From an uncultured Sphingomonadaceae bacterium (GTDB lineage Bacteria > Pseudomonadota > Alphaproteobacteria > Sphingomonadales > Sphingomonadaceae): a stretch of 21,899 nt of DNA. Under the pieces are notes generated by a model. It saw only the letters and a list, made by a program, of their open reading frames with translations, did not search any database and had not been told where the DNA came from. Below are positions 15,506 through 21,899 of the stretch, in pieces (the first letter of the stretch is position 1; every line of letters starts with the position of its first letter). A program made the position numbers and the translations under genes. The stretch is from NCBI GenBank assembly GCA_946479505.1, contig CAMLGC010000042.1, forward strand, positions 1 to 21,899, in the 5' to 3' direction.

Positions 15506-16611
15506 TGGCCGGCCCCCGTCGCCGGCGCGGGTTCGGGTCGCGGACGCGGCGCCTCACGCAGCGGCAGATAGGGGACGACACCGCCGGGCGTCTCGACGAT
15601 CGTCTTGTGCGCGCGGCTCAGCACGTCCTCCATCGTTTCATAGTACATGCGGCGCCGCGTCACCTCGGGCGCGAGCTTGTATTGCTCATAGACCTTGTCG
15701 AATTGCGCCGCCTCGCCCTGCGCGCGCGCGGTGATCTGCTCGGCATAGGTGTGCGCGTTGTTGATGTCCGCCTGGGCGCTCTGCTGCGCGGCGGAGACCG
15801 CCTTGAACTCGTCGATCACCGCTGCGGGCGGGTCGACGCGCCGCAACGCGACGCCCTGCACCTGGAGCCCCGAATGGTAGCTGTCGAGAATCTCCTGCAT
15901 CAGATCCTGCACACGCTGCGCGATGGCGCCCTGGCCGGGCCCGATCGCCTCGTTCAGCGTGGCAGTCGCGACCACCGCACGCATCGCGCTTTCCGCGGTC
16001 GCGCGCAGCGTCGCGCTCGGATCCTTGATCTCGAAGACGTAGTTTTGCGGATTCTTGACGTTCCAGCGCACCGAATAGCTGAGATCGATCAGGTTCTGAT
16101 CGCCCGTCAGCATCAGATTGGCGGCGTCGCCACCCTCGGGGAAATCGTCGGTGCGGATCGCCTGGACGTCGACCTTCTTCACCGACACGAAGGGTGAGGG
16201 CAAGGTCAAACGGTAGCCCGGATCGAGCGTGCCCGTATAGCGCCCGAAGAAGGTGACGACGCCGCGCTGCTGCGGCCCGATGATGTGGAAGCTCGTGAAG
16301 AGCAGCCACACCGCGAGCACCAGCACGATGCCGATCAGCGCCAGGCTGCGGCCGTTCGCACCGCCCGGAAATCCGCCGCCTCCTCCGCCTCCCGGTCCGC
16401 CGCCGCCGCCGCGCGCGCGCCTCAGGAACTCGTCGAGCGCGGTCGGGCGGTTGGCGCGTCCGCGGGCGCTGCCGGGCGGCACCGTCCACGGATTGCGCGG
16501 GCCGCCGCTGCCGCCCTCGCTGCCGCCGTCATCGCCGCCCGAGCCCCACGGGCCCTTGTTCTCGCTTGCCAGAATGGAAATGCGCTGCATCCAACGCGTC
16601 AGGATCGTCAT
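15502..16611 (-). CDS. hflK: HflK, FtsH protease modulator
   Basis: 369 residues from ATG 16611; an internal ATG at 16590 is an alternative. The N-terminal cytoplasmic part is extremely glycine-rich (about 22-40 and 67-84), as is usual for HflK. One membrane helix (about 89-109) is followed by the SPFH domain (FHIIGPQQRGVVTFFGRY, VDVQAIRTDDF) and a long helix ending in a Pro-rich tail. The frame stays open far upstream of 16611, but that part is antisense to the divergent Mrp gene and does not look like HflK. Partner of HflC, encoded four bases overlapping downstream. A TATAAA lies just upstream of the start. Confidence 0.95.
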   Translation of the reverse strand: MTILTRWMQRISILASENKGPWGSGGDDGGSEGGSGGPRNPWTVPPGSARGRANRPTALDEFLRRARGGGGGPGGGGGGGFPGGANGRSLALIGIVLVLAVWLLFTSFHIIGPQQRGVVTFFGRYTGTLDPGYRLTLPSPFVSVKKVDVQAIRTDDFPEGGDAANLMLTGDQNLIDLSYSVRWNVKNPQNYVFEIKDPSATLRATAESAMRAVVATATLNEAIGPGQGAIAQRVQDLMQEILDSYHSGLQVQGVALRRVDPPAAVIDEFKAVSAAQQSAQADINNAHTYAEQITARAQGEAAQFDKVYEQYKLAPEVTRRRMYYETMEDVLSRAHKTIVETPGGVVPYLPLREAPRPRPEPAPATGAGQ

Positions 16612-16617
16612 CCGGTC

Positions 16618-16623
16618 TTTATA
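16618..16623 (-). promoter_or_regulatory. possible -10 element of hflK
   Basis: TATAAA on the - strand ends six bases before ATG 16611, with no ribosome binding site between them. If used, transcription would begin at or next to the A of the start codon (a leaderless message), or translation would begin at ATG 16590. No convincing -35 was found. The 69-base space to the divergent Mrp gene must hold promoters for both directions. Confidence 0.35.
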
Positions 16624-16680
16624 GGTAGGCGCGCTCAGAAAAACAGTGCCAAGCAGCGGCGCTACGCCTATCTCGCGGCC

Positions 16681-17643
16681 ATGCCCGACACCGAAGCCCT
16701 TGCCGCCGCGCTCGCCGCCGTCGCCGCCGGCCGATCGACCGCGCGGCTCGCGAACGGGAAAGCCAATATCATTCTGGATGTTACGGGCTTGCCTCCCGCC
16801 GCGCGCGATGCGCTGGAGCAGGATGTCCGCGCCACCGCGGCGGCGGTGCCGGGGGTGGCGGAGGTGCGGGTGGCGCTGACCGCCGAGCGCGTCGCGCGGC
16901 GGCTGATCGCGGTGGCGAGCGGCAAGGGCGGGGTCGGCAAATCCACGGTCGCCGCCAATCTCGCGATTGCGCTCCACCGGCTGGGTCGGGCGGTGGGGCT
17001 GGTCGACGCCGACATTTACGGACCGTCGCAGCCCAAGCTGATGGGGGCCGAGGGCACGCGTCCGCAAGCACGCGACAAGACGCTGCTGCCGGTCGAGACC
17101 CGCTATGGGGTGCCGCTGCTGTCGATGGGCCAGCTCGTGGAGCCCGGCCAGGCGATCGCGTGGCGGGGACCGATGGCGGGAGGCGCGCTGGGGCAGCTCG
17201 TCGAGGCCGATTGGGGCAGCACGGACACGCTGATTCTCGATCTGCCGCCGGGAACGGGCGACGTTCAGCTCACGATGATCCAGAAATACAAGCCGGCGGG
17301 CGCGGTGATCGTCTCCACGCCGCAGGACCTGGCGCTGATCGACGCGCGCCGCGCGATCGACCTGTTCGGCAAGGCGGGCGTGCCGATCGTCGGGCTCGTC
17401 GAGAATATGGCCGGCTACGCGTGCCCGCATTGCGGCGAACTCTCCGATCCGTTCGGGCGCGGCGGCGCCGAAGCGGCGGCGGGGGAACTGGAGGTTCCCT
17501 TTCTGGGTCGCGTGCCGCTCGATCTCGCCATCCGTTCGGCCTCGGACGCGGGCACGCCGCCCGCGGCCGGGAACGGGGCCGAGGCGGCCGCGTTCAACGC
17601 GATGGCGGAACGGATCGACAGTTGGTTGAGGGAGGCGCGCTGA
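16681..17643 (+). CDS. mrp: Mrp/ApbC/NBP35-type Fe-S cluster carrier ATPase
   Basis: 320 residues. The ParA/MinD-like NTPase has the deviant Walker A GKGGVGKST (81-89), VDADIYGPSQPKL, WRGPM, the switch segment LILDLPPGTGD, and the paired cysteines C248-PH-C251 in GYACPHCGE that bridge a cluster at the dimer interface. The N-terminal region (1-70) corresponds to the MIP18/DUF59-like domain but lacks the usual DPE..SLGLI segment and its conserved Cys. The start at 16681 is chosen because the open frame upstream is antisense to hflK and unlike Mrp; no strong ribosome binding site is seen. It overlaps the next gene by one base (TGATG). Confidence 0.94.
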   Translation: MPDTEALAAALAAVAAGRSTARLANGKANIILDVTGLPPAARDALEQDVRATAAAVPGVAEVRVALTAERVARRLIAVASGKGGVGKSTVAANLAIALHRLGRAVGLVDADIYGPSQPKLMGAEGTRPQARDKTLLPVETRYGVPLLSMGQLVEPGQAIAWRGPMAGGALGQLVEADWGSTDTLILDLPPGTGDVQLTMIQKYKPAGAVIVSTPQDLALIDARRAIDLFGKAGVPIVGLVENMAGYACPHCGELSDPFGRGGAEAAAGELEVPFLGRVPLDLAIRSASDAGTPPAAGNGAEAAAFNAMAERIDSWLREAR

Positions 17644-18071
17644 TGCCGGTAACGAGCGACGAGGGTCTGCGGGCGCTGCTGTCGGAAACGCGGACGATCG
17701 CGATGATCGGCGCGTCGGATCGGCCCGACCGGCCGTCGTACCGCGTGATGGAGTTCCTCCAGCGCCACGGCTACCGCGTGCTGCCGGTCAACCCGCAGAT
17801 CACCGGCGAGCACGTCCACGGCGAATATGTCTGGCGCGAGCTCAGCCAGATCGGCGAGCCGATCGATCTGGTCGACATCTTCCGCCGGCCGCAGGCGGCG
17901 GGCGAGGCGGTCGACGAGGCGATCGCCGCGGGTGCCAAAGCGGTGTGGATGCAGTTGGGCGTGATCAACGAGGAGGCCGCCGCCCGCGCCGAGGCGGCGG
18001 GGCTGACCGTGGTGATGGACCGTTGCCCCGCGATCGAAATACCGCGGCTGCACCTTCCGCCCATCGGCTGA
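17643..18071 (+). CDS. CoA-binding domain protein (YccU family)
   Basis: 142 residues, a single Rossmann-fold CoA-binding domain. Recognisable parts are TIAMIGASDRPDRPSYRVM near the start, LPVNPQ, the DLVDIFRRP strand-loop, AVWMQLGVINEEAA, and VVMDRCPAIEIPR at the end. Members resemble the CoA-binding part of succinyl-CoA synthetase alpha and bind CoA or a related nucleotide; their physiological role is unclear. The ATG shares one base with the Mrp stop, so the two are translated from one message. Confidence 0.93.
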   Translation: MPVTSDEGLRALLSETRTIAMIGASDRPDRPSYRVMEFLQRHGYRVLPVNPQITGEHVHGEYVWRELSQIGEPIDLVDIFRRPQAAGEAVDEAIAAGAKAVWMQLGVINEEAAARAEAAGLTVVMDRCPAIEIPRLHLPPIG

Positions 18072-18082
18072 ATTCTCTTCGC

Positions 18083-18106
18083 TTCTCCAGCGGCTTGCGC
18101 TATCGT
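18083..18106 (+). promoter_or_regulatory. possible housekeeping promoter
   Basis: TTCTCC, ten bases, then GCTATCGT. The second element resembles the alphaproteobacterial -10 consensus GCTANAWC known from Caulobacter. The predicted start of transcription would be about 30 bases before the ATG at 18144. The -35 match is poor. Confidence 0.3.
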
Positions 18107-18143
18107 CCCCTGGTGAAGCGGGAGGCGAACAGGGAGTCGCGCC

Positions 18144-18473
18144 ATGCTTGCTGCGCTTGCAATGCTTGCCGCCGCGTCGATCGGACAGACGATCGCGCCC
18201 GCGATCGACCTCGCGCCCGAACGGCTGTCGGCGGTTGCCTGCCTTCCGCCGGGATCGCAAGGCTGCGCGGCCGACGAACAGGAGCGCTATCGCCTGCCTT
18301 TGCCGGTCGAGCAGGCGCCGCTCAACGAGCCCGACCGCGCCTTCAGCGAGGACGGCCGTGAATGCGGACTGATCGGGCATACCGTCTGCACCGGCAAGGC
18401 GCGGACCATCATCGGCCGCGGCGAGCATGCCGAGGAGTCGCTCGCGGCCAGAATCGAAGCGCTCGACGAGTGA
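18144..18473 (+). CDS. Small secreted four-cysteine protein, unknown function
   Basis: 109 residues; ATG preceded by AGGGAG at seven bases. Residues 1-20 form a short hydrophobic signal-like segment (LAALAMLAAASIG), so export to the periplasm is likely. Cys33, Cys41, Cys74 and Cys82 could form two disulfides. The stretch RYRLPLPVEQAP (49-60) resembles RIPLPEERAP in the next gene product, and this pattern recurs in short sphingomonad proteins of unknown role. No enzymatic motif is seen. It lies 66 bases before that second gene, on the same strand. Confidence 0.7.
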   Translation: MLAALAMLAAASIGQTIAPAIDLAPERLSAVACLPPGSQGCAADEQERYRLPLPVEQAPLNEPDRAFSEDGRECGLIGHTVCTGKARTIIGRGEHAEESLAARIEALDE

Positions 18474-18538
18474 GCGCAACCTTGCGGTCGCCGTGATTGC
18501 CGCGCAGGGTCGCGGATCGGCTGAGCGAGGACAGTGAC

Positions 18539-18898
18539 ATGATCGGGATCGCCGCGCTGATGCTGCTCCAGGCGGTGACTGCCGAAGCGCCGCAGCCCGA
18601 CACCGCCGCGATGGTCGAGGTTTATCGGCACCGCACGTCGGTGATCCACCCCGAGAGCGACGGGTGCGTGCGCGATGCCGACAGCACCGACATCATCGTC
18701 TGCGGCGGCACCGATAATGCGATGCGCATCCCCCTGCCCGAGGAGCGCGCGCCCGATCCGAACGCGCGCTATCATGGCGAACCGCGGCTCGATCCGGGTC
18801 GGCCATGCCCGCCGACCGGCTGCACCGGCATCAACTTCATCCAGGGCGCGACGTTTCTCTATCGCCTCGCGCGCAAGATCATCGATCCGGATAGCTGA
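18539..18898 (+). CDS. Small secreted four-cysteine protein, related to its neighbour
   Basis: 119 residues from ATG 18539, which has GAGGA seven bases upstream. In-frame codons further upstream add a non-conserved, charged leader and are less likely to be used. Residues 1-16 look like a short signal segment (IGIAALMLLQAVTA). Cys43, Cys55, Cys90 and Cys95 are available for disulfides. DIIVCGG followed by MRIPLPEERAP (62-72) is the small-protein pattern shared with the preceding gene. The ending FLYRLARKIIDPDS may form an amphipathic helix. Function unknown. Confidence 0.75.
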   Translation: MIGIAALMLLQAVTAEAPQPDTAAMVEVYRHRTSVIHPESDGCVRDADSTDIIVCGGTDNAMRIPLPEERAPDPNARYHGEPRLDPGRPCPPTGCTGINFIQGATFLYRLARKIIDPDS

Positions 18899-18904
18899 GA
18901 GACA

Positions 18905-18919
18905 CCGTCACCCGGACGG
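18905..18919. terminator. short hairpin between convergent genes
   Basis: CCGTC-ACCCG-GACGG is a perfect 5-bp stem inside the 23-base gap separating two convergent genes. It may help termination in both directions, but there is no T run on either side. Confidence 0.3.
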
Positions 18920-18921
18920 CC

Positions 18922-19188
18922 TCAGAGCACGATCGTCTCCGGCTTGGTCTGCTCGATCGCCACGAGGATCATCTTTTCCCACACCGCCGGATCGCCCGCA
19001 TCGGCCATCGCCTGATCGGGCTCGCGCAGCGTGCGGAGGACGGCGGCGGCATCCGGAAGATAGTCCTTCCAGACCTCATCCACCTCGCCCGAGGCCGATT
19101 CTTCGTCGCCCTCGGCATTGATGCTGATCCGCTGCCCCGCGAGCACGCGCGCGATGCGCTCGGCGGCGGTCTGGGTGCTGATGTCCAT
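18922..19188 (-). CDS. Hypothetical 88-residue acidic protein
   Basis: Start at ATG 19188 with AAAGGAG ten bases upstream. The protein is soluble and acidic, predicted mostly helical: MDISTQTAAERIARVLAG, an acidic middle EGDEESASGEVDEVW, then DYLPDAAAVLRTLREPDQAMADAG and WEKMILVAIEQ. No signal peptide, membrane segment or catalytic motif is visible. It lies 60 bases downstream of the helicase gene on the same strand and may be read through from it. Not recognised as a named family. Confidence 0.75.
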   Translation of the reverse strand: MDISTQTAAERIARVLAGQRISINAEGDEESASGEVDEVWKDYLPDAAAVLRTLREPDQAMADAGDPAVWEKMILVAIEQTKPETIVL

Positions 19189-19248
19189 GTGCGTTCGCTC
19201 CTTTCGCACAGGCAACAACCCGCGAGCCGCGAAAGCGCTCCGGACCGC

Positions 19249-20643
19249 TCAGCCGCGCGCCGCCTGCGGCCTGCCGCGCGAACCGCCGCGACGGCGGTTG
19301 CGCGCGGGCTGGCGCTCGCCGGCGGGCTGACCGTCGTGACGACGCGCCTCGCCCTGCGGCCGGCGCTCGCCCTGGCGGCGCGCTTCGCCGGTCGGCTTGG
19401 CCTGATGCGTCGCGCGCGGGCGCCGCGGGCCGCGCTGCTGGCGTTCCTCGCACGGCGCGGGATCGGCGCCGATCTTCTTGGTGCGCGCCGCCTTCAGCCG
19501 CTCGGCCTCGGCGACGAAATTGGCGGGCAGCGGCACCGCCGGCACCTTCTGACGCGTGGTGCGCTCGATGTCGCGCAGGTACGGCCGCTCGTCATCGGCG
19601 CAGAAGCTGATCGCGATCCCGCTCGCGCCAGCGCGCGCGGTGCGGCCGATGCGATGCACATATTGCTCAGGGACGTTGGGCAGCTCGAAATTGAAGACAT
19701 GGCTGACGCCCGACACGTCGATGCCGCGCGCTGCGATGTCGGTTGCGACGAGAACCGGCACCTGACCCGATTTGAACGCGGCGAGCGCACGCTCGCGCTG
19801 TGGCTGGCTCTTGTTGCCGTGGATCGCATTGGCAGCGATGCCGTTGCCGGCAAGCAGCTTCACGACGCGATCGGCGCCGTGCTTGGTGCGGGTGAAGACG
19901 AGCGCGCGCTCCACGTCGGGATCGCCAAGCCGCATCGTCAGCAGCGCCTGCTTCTCGCTCTGCTGAACGAAGGTCACGGCCTGATCGACGCGCTCGGCGG
20001 TGGTCGCGGCGGGCTTGATCGTGACCGTTGCGGGATCGCTGAGGAAGTGATCGGCAAGCTCGCGGATCGCCTTGGGCATGGTCGCCGAGAAGAACAGCGA
20101 CTGGCGCTGCCGCGGCAACAGCTTCACGATGCGGCGGAGCGCATGGATGAAGCCCAGATCGAGCATCTGATCGGCCTCGTCGACGACGAGGATCTCGAGC
20201 ATCGACAGATTGACGTATCGCTGATCGATCAGATCGAGCAGGCGGCCCGGCGTCGCGACGAGCAGGTCGACGCCGCGCGACATGTCTTGCCGGTTCTTGT
20301 TGATGCTGGTGCCGCCGAACACGGTTGCGACCGAAAGTTGCGAGAACTTGCCGTAGCCGCGGGCATTGTCCGCGATCTGCGTCGCGAGCTCGCGCGTCGG
20401 CGTGAGCACGAGCATGCGGCAATGGTAGGGGAGCGGGCGCTTGCCCGCTGCGGCGAGGCGCTGGAGCGAGGGCAGCACGAACGCGGCGGTCTTGCCGGTG
20501 CCGGTCTGCGCGATGCCGAGCAGGTCGCGGCCCTCGAGAAGCGTGGGGATCGCCTGCTGCTGGATCGGCGTCGGGTTGGCATAGCCCTTTGCCTCGAGCG
20601 CGCGGACGAGGGGTTCGGCGAGGCCGAGCGTGGAAAAGGTCAT
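19249..20643 (-). CDS. DEAD-box ATP-dependent RNA helicase, RhlE-like
   Basis: 464 residues with the full motif set in order: Q motif (FSTLGL...PTPIQQQAIP), motif I AQTGTGKT, Ia PTRELA, Ib TPGR, II DEAD, III SAT, V ATDIAARGID and VI HRIGRTARAG. After about residue 370 comes a basic, low-complexity tail rich in Arg, Gln, Gly and Pro, which in this family adds RNA affinity. It unwinds RNA duplexes in ribosome assembly or mRNA turnover. The subtype (RhlE versus another member) is a guess from length and tail. The start at 20643 coincides with the conserved MTFSTLGL; the ribosome binding site is weak. Confidence 0.95.
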   Translation of the reverse strand: MTFSTLGLAEPLVRALEAKGYANPTPIQQQAIPTLLEGRDLLGIAQTGTGKTAAFVLPSLQRLAAAGKRPLPYHCRMLVLTPTRELATQIADNARGYGKFSQLSVATVFGGTSINKNRQDMSRGVDLLVATPGRLLDLIDQRYVNLSMLEILVVDEADQMLDLGFIHALRRIVKLLPRQRQSLFFSATMPKAIRELADHFLSDPATVTIKPAATTAERVDQAVTFVQQSEKQALLTMRLGDPDVERALVFTRTKHGADRVVKLLAGNGIAANAIHGNKSQPQRERALAAFKSGQVPVLVATDIAARGIDVSGVSHVFNFELPNVPEQYVHRIGRTARAGASGIAISFCADDERPYLRDIERTTRQKVPAVPLPANFVAEAERLKAARTKKIGADPAPCEERQQRGPRRPRATHQAKPTGEARRQGERRPQGEARRHDGQPAGERQPARNRRRGGSRGRPQAARG

Positions 20644-20861
20644 AGAAATCTTTCGTGAATCAGGCCGTGCTCGCGCAGCCGCGAGGGCGCACGAGAGGCG
20701 GGGAAGAATGACACCCCGCGTGATATGGGAAGCCTGTTGGATCGACCGAGGCGGAGCCGGGGCCCTGGGGCCCGATCACGCTGCAAGCGCCTCGATGGCG
20801 GCCATGTGGATGCTGCGGCGCAAAAAGTCAAGCTTATCTGCGATTGGGGCGATTTTGGCGC

Positions 20862-20888
20862 TTGTCTTCGCGGCGGTTCCGCTATGAC
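20862..20888 (+). promoter_or_regulatory. probable promoter of the transporter gene
   Basis: TTGTCT, a 13-base spacer and GCTATGAC fit the alphaproteobacterial housekeeping consensus TTGACG-N(10-14)-GCTANAWC with a few mismatches. It would start transcription about 17 bases before the ATG at 20912, leaving just room for the GGGGGAGG ribosome binding site. The rest of 20644-20861 shows a GGGCCC-rich inverted repeat near 20760-20775 and nothing else that I can interpret. Confidence 0.45.
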
Positions 20889-20911
20889 GGGCGCAGCAAG
20901 GGGGAGGACGC

Positions 20912-21899
20912 ATGGCCAACGCGAAGCCGCTGCTCAAATTCTGGGGGCTGTGGAACATCTCGTTCGGGTTCTTCGGGATCCAGGTGGGCTTCGCGCTCCA
21001 GAACGCGAATGTCAGCCGCATCTTCCAGACGCTCGGCGCGTCGGTGGACGGGCTTGCCATCCTGTGGATCGCGGGGCCGGTGACGGGGCTGCTCGTCCAG
21101 CCGGTGATCGGCTATTTCAGCGACCGAACCTGGGGCAGGCTGGGGCGGCGGCGGCCCTATTTCCTGGCGGGAGCGCTGCTCTGCACGGTGGCGCTGGTGG
21201 CCATGCCCAATGCCGGCGCCTTGTGGATGGCGGCGGGGCTGCTGTGGGTGCTCGACGCCTCGATCAACATCTCGATGGAGCCGTTCCGCGCGTTCGTCGG
21301 CGACATGCTCGACGAGCGCCAGCGCACGCGTGGCTATGCCTTTCAGACGATCTTCATCGGCGCCGGCGCGGTGATGGCGTCGCTCGCGCCGTGGTTCCTC
21401 TCGCACGTGGTGGGGCTGTCGAACGTCGCCGGCGGGGGCGCGATCCCCGTGACGGTGCGCTATTCCTTCTACCTCGGCGCGGCGATGCTGCTCGCCACCG
21501 TCCTGTGGACGGTCGTGACGAGCCGCGAGTATTCGCCCGGCGAGATGGCGGCGTTCGGCGAGCCGGTGGTCCAGGACGCGCCGCATGCCGAAGCCGCGCC
21601 GACGCTGCGGCAGGGAATGATCTGGATCGCAGCGGGTGCGATCGTGGCTGCAGGGGTCGCCGCGCTCGGGCTCGACAAGCCGCTCTACATCCTCGGTTTC
21701 GGCCTGGTTGCGTTCGGGCTCGCGCAGGTCGTCAACCGCTGGCGGATGACGGCGGGGCCGGATCGGCCGCTCAATCACATCCTTTCGGACCTCAACGCGA
21801 TGCCGCAGACGATGCGGCGGCTCGGTCTGATCCAGTTCCTCTCCTGGTTCGCGCTGTTCATCCTGTTCATCTACGCGACCCCGGTGGTCGCCGAATACC
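20912..21899 (+). CDS. MFS sugar transporter, SLC45-like (3' end beyond window)
   Basis: 329 complete codons are present; the frame is open to the window edge. ATG 20912 follows GGGGGAGG by four bases. Hydrophobic segments include WNISFGFFGIQVGFAL, LWIAGPVTGLLVQPVIGYF, YFLAGALLCTVALVAM and LWMAAGLLWVLDASINI. The loop between helices 2 and 3 has D71-RTWGRLGRRRPY, and helix 4 leads into SMEPFRAFVGDMLDERQRTRGYA, both typical of SLC45/sucrose-type symporters, some of which take up maltose or sucrose in related bacteria. The substrate here cannot be told; the genes beyond the window edge may show it. A central hydrophilic loop spans about residues 205-232. Confidence 0.9.
   Translation, partial: MANAKPLLKFWGLWNISFGFFGIQVGFALQNANVSRIFQTLGASVDGLAILWIAGPVTGLLVQPVIGYFSDRTWGRLGRRRPYFLAGALLCTVALVAMPNAGALWMAAGLLWVLDASINISMEPFRAFVGDMLDERQRTRGYAFQTIFIGAGAVMASLAPWFLSHVVGLSNVAGGGAIPVTVRYSFYLGAAMLLATVLWTVVTSREYSPGEMAAFGEPVVQDAPHAEAAPTLRQGMIWIAAGAIVAAGVAALGLDKPLYILGFGLVAFGLAQVVNRWRMTAGPDRPLNHILSDLNAMPQTMRRLGLIQFLSWFALFILFIYATPVVAEY

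Noticed and set aside
16373..16424. CCGCC/GCC-type simple repeat, considered as a CRISPR or tandem-repeat locus
   Set aside because: It simply encodes the poly-glycine stretch typical of HflK; no spacer structure is present.
16612..17430. Upstream extension of the hflK frame
   Set aside because: It lies antisense to the Mrp gene and shows no HflK-like sequence before the MTILTRW start.
20630..20887. 85-residue + strand frame before the transporter
   Set aside because: It overlaps the helicase start, has no motif, and contains the likely transporter promoter.

Overview
The window looks like chromosome of a GC-rich alphaproteobacterium, most likely a sphingomonad. This is inferred from the hflK-hflC-degP order, a TbpB-type surface lipoprotein, short secreted proteins with the 'IVCG ... 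RIPLP' pattern common in that group, and -10 elements of the GCTA type. No sequence comparison could be run.

Left part (1-9930), accessory in character, all on the + strand. It opens with the 3' part of a tRNA-Thr (CGT). Next is an orphan 7TM-DISM-like membrane protein with a large periplasmic beta-sandwich-like domain but no output domain. Then comes a compact biosynthetic operon: an A-T nonribosomal peptide synthetase, a cytochrome P450, a C-A-T-TE synthetase and a Sfp-type phosphopantetheinyl transferase. The last four are tightly packed (8 bp gap, 4 bp overlap, 15 bp gap). Read by hand, the specificity code of the first A domain is DAWFLGNVVK, the known Leu code. The second reads DILQLGMIWK, closest to glycine codes. 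The simplest product is a Leu-Gly dipeptide or its cyclised form, oxidised by the P450. The release domain has Cys instead of Ser as its nucleophile and lacks the usual Asp. I recognise no described pathway with exactly this layout.

Middle part (9931-18071), mostly housekeeping. A lipoprotein with a Pro/Thr linker and a HerA-like ATPase lie on the - strand. They are followed, still on the - strand, by the membrane quality-control set hflK, hflC and a Do-type protease (transcribed in that order). Diverging from hflK on the + strand are an Mrp/ApbC Fe-S ATPase and a CoA-binding protein, overlapping by one base.

Right part (18072-21899). Two small secreted four-cysteine proteins (+), an 88-residue unknown and an RhlE-like DEAD-box helicase (both -), and the start of an SLC45-like sugar transporter (+) that runs off the window.

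No integrase, transposase, insertion sequence or CRISPR array was seen. Many long open frames lie antisense to the GC-rich genes and are not coding.
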